6,266 bases of DNA, from the NCBI GenBank assembly GCA_021799405.1, contig JAJZAL010000285.1:1-6266 (forward strand), written 5' to 3'. Made by a program: the position numbers and the translations under genes. Positions 5,300 to 6,266 of the stretch are shown piece after piece. The notes under the pieces are model-generated. The model saw nothing but the letters and a program-made list of their open reading frames with translations, was not told the origin of the DNA and did no database searches. The number at the start of each line of letters is the position of its first letter. Within the stretch, counting starts at the first letter, position 1. The stretch comes from Acidobacteriota bacterium (GTDB taxonomy: Bacteria; Acidobacteriota; Terriglobia; Terriglobales; Acidobacteriaceae).

Positions 5300-6009
5300 C
5301 ATCCTTGCTGAATCAACTGACCCACGACTTATCCGGCAGCAGCGTTTTGGCGATTCCTGTTGCGCTGGTGGGCGGCGCCATCGCCTCGCTGTGCCCTTGT
5401 TGCCTTCCTTTGTATCCCGCCGCCGCGGCAACCTGCAGCAGTGCAAGGGAGTCAGACTGCGGTTGTTGCGGGCCGCAGATGCCCATCGCGAAACGCGGCC
5501 TCGCTAATTCTGTAGCCTTTGCTCTTGGGATGGCGGTCGCCATGGCTCTGCTCGGCATTGTGGCGGCGCTCGTAGGACGAATTGCGACGGCGGGTGACTG
5601 GCTTCGATATGTGGTGGCGGTTATCCCACTGTTAATGGGCATGCACATTCTTGGGTGGTTGCGATTGCCGCTGCCTGCATTTTCCATCAAGGAGTCTCGG
5701 TTTCAGGCAACAGGCGCATTCGGCATTGGCTTTCTACTCTCGCTGGTGATCGCTCCCTGCGGAACCCCGATACTGGCGGCCGTGCTTTCCTACGCTGCCA
5801 TCAAGGGAAACACGCTATATGGCGCTCTGCTCCTATTCGCATATGGTGTTGGGGCGGGGATTCCACTTTTGATTGCAGCCAGTGCGAGCGGCCGCATCGC
5901 GGGATGGTTGGATCTTCGCGGCTACCGGAAATGGGTGGATAGAGCGACAGGCGCGCTGCTGCTGGGACTGGGCTTTTACCTCTGTAAGCGTGGGAAGGTT
6001 CCCTGTTGA
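5296..6009 (+). CDS. CcdA/DsbD-type transmembrane thiol-electron carrier
   Basis: This 237-residue protein has six predicted membrane helices (about 16-45, 70-95, 101-121, 139-168, 174-198, 214-230), the usual CcdA layout. The family moves reducing equivalents from cytoplasmic thioredoxin across the inner membrane to periplasmic thiol proteins. The two redox sites are visible: PCCLPLYPAA in helix 1 (C35/C36) and APCGTPILAAVLSYAA in helix 4 (C155). Extra Cys residues are unusual: C33, then C47, C55, C57 and C58 in the loop after helix 1, and C230 and C237 at the C-terminus. The start is TTG at 5296, overlapping the previous stop (TTGA), with GAGG 7 bases upstream (5285-5288). Its likely partner is the single-Cys thioredoxin-fold protein encoded just before it. 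The metal-operon context suggests delivery of electrons for metal(loid) detoxification rather than cytochrome c maturation, but this is inference. Confidence 0.88.
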   Translation: MTSLLNQLTHDLSGSSVLAIPVALVGGAIASLCPCCLPLYPAAAATCSSARESDCGCCGPQMPIAKRGLANSVAFALGMAVAMALLGIVAALVGRIATAGDWLRYVVAVIPLLMGMHILGWLRLPLPAFSIKESRFQATGAFGIGFLLSLVIAPCGTPILAAVLSYAAIKGNTLYGALLLFAYGVGAGIPLLIAASASGRIAGWLDLRGYRKWVDRATGALLLGLGFYLCKRGKVPC

Positions 6010-6028
6010 CGAAGTGGGGAGGGCTTAT

Positions 6029-6059
6029 TAGGTGTCCGCTTAATTTAGGTGGACACCTA
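6029..6059. repeat. 9-bp inverted repeat: element end or terminator
   Basis: TAGGTGTCC (6029-6037) and GGACACCTA (6051-6059) are perfect arms around a 13-base loop. The right arm lies within a smaller near-palindrome, AGGTG-GA-CACCT (6047-6058). It sits 20 bases after the CcdA-type stop and 9 bases outside the transposase stop. Only TTT follows on the plus strand, so termination would be weak. It may be part of the IS terminus or serve both converging transcripts. The other element end is outside the window, so neither reading can be tested here. Confidence 0.55.
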
Positions 6060-6067
6060 TTTGGTGC

Positions 6068-6266
6068 TTAAGCGGCTGATGCTGGCTCTGCTTGGAGGCT
6101 TGCAGCCATGTTCGAGGGCAGGAGTTCGTCGATGCGATGGATGGGATGATCGGCGATCTGAGCCAGCACCGTGCGGAGGTAGAGCGAGGGATCGAGTCCG
6201 CAGAGTTTGGCGGTGCCGATGAGAGTGTAGAAGGAGGCCGCGCGTTCGCCGCCGGAATCGGCGCCG
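6068..6266 (-). mobile_element. IS66-family transposase, C-terminal end only
   Basis: The minus strand encodes 65 residues in an open frame running off the window edge, ending with TAA at 6068-6070. The segment contains the IS66 C-terminal element pattern: GGERAASFYTLIGTAKLCG, LDPSLYLRTVLAQIADHPIH and RIDELLPSNMAA. This is close to the family form GTAKLNGLDPEAYLR...RIADHP.NRIDELLPWN, with Trp replaced by Ser. The IS66 DDE catalytic residues lie upstream, outside the window. The gene converges on the CcdA-type operon, which it appears to border rather than interrupt. Whether the element is intact cannot be seen. Confidence 0.88.

Noticed and set aside
1..6266. CRISPR arrays, tRNA or rRNA genes
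   Set aside because: No spaced direct repeats, cloverleaf-like segment or rRNA-like stretch was seen on either strand.

Overview
The window looks like a metal-response locus from a Gram-negative bacterium. An Acidobacteriota (Terriglobia-type) host is my best guess, from the mid-50s percent GC, the style of the CusB and TolC proteins and the IS66-type transposase. That placement is an inference from protein style, not a database result. Two gene groups point away from each other across a roughly 500-base non-coding stretch, and an insertion-sequence end closes the right side.

Left group (minus strand, bases 1-2353): a small exported Cys/Met-rich protein, then a TolC/CusC-type outer-membrane channel, then a CusB-type periplasmic adaptor cut off by the window edge. 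The last two overlap by an ATGA. This is the start of a tripartite RND heavy-metal efflux operon; the inner-membrane pump (CusA/CzcA type) is expected just outside base 1. The Cys/Met-rich protein suggests a soft, thiophilic metal such as copper or silver.

Right group (plus strand, bases 2835-6009): an ArsR/SmtB-family repressor whose promoter carries a perfect 18-bp palindrome; a 390-residue protein with an MtrA-like corrinoid domain, a DUF4346 domain and Cys motifs at both ends; a 110-residue protein with two CC pairs; a membrane-anchored thioredoxin-fold protein with only one Cys; and a CcdA/DsbD-type thiol-transport membrane protein with extra Cys residues. Three of the four junctions overlap by 4-8 bases (GTGA, an 8-base overlap, TTGA), so co-transcription is likely. 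The exception is a 148-base gap before the thioredoxin-like gene.

The right group is the most interesting part. A soluble bacterial relative of the methanogen corrinoid subunit MtrA, placed under a thiol-type metal sensor and next to a membrane thiol-redox pair, suggests corrinoid- and thiol-dependent handling of a metal or metalloid (for example As, Hg, Se or Te, or an alkylated form). The substrate cannot be read from the sequence.

Right edge (bases 6029-6266): a 9-bp inverted repeat, then the C-terminal end of an IS66-family transposase on the minus strand.
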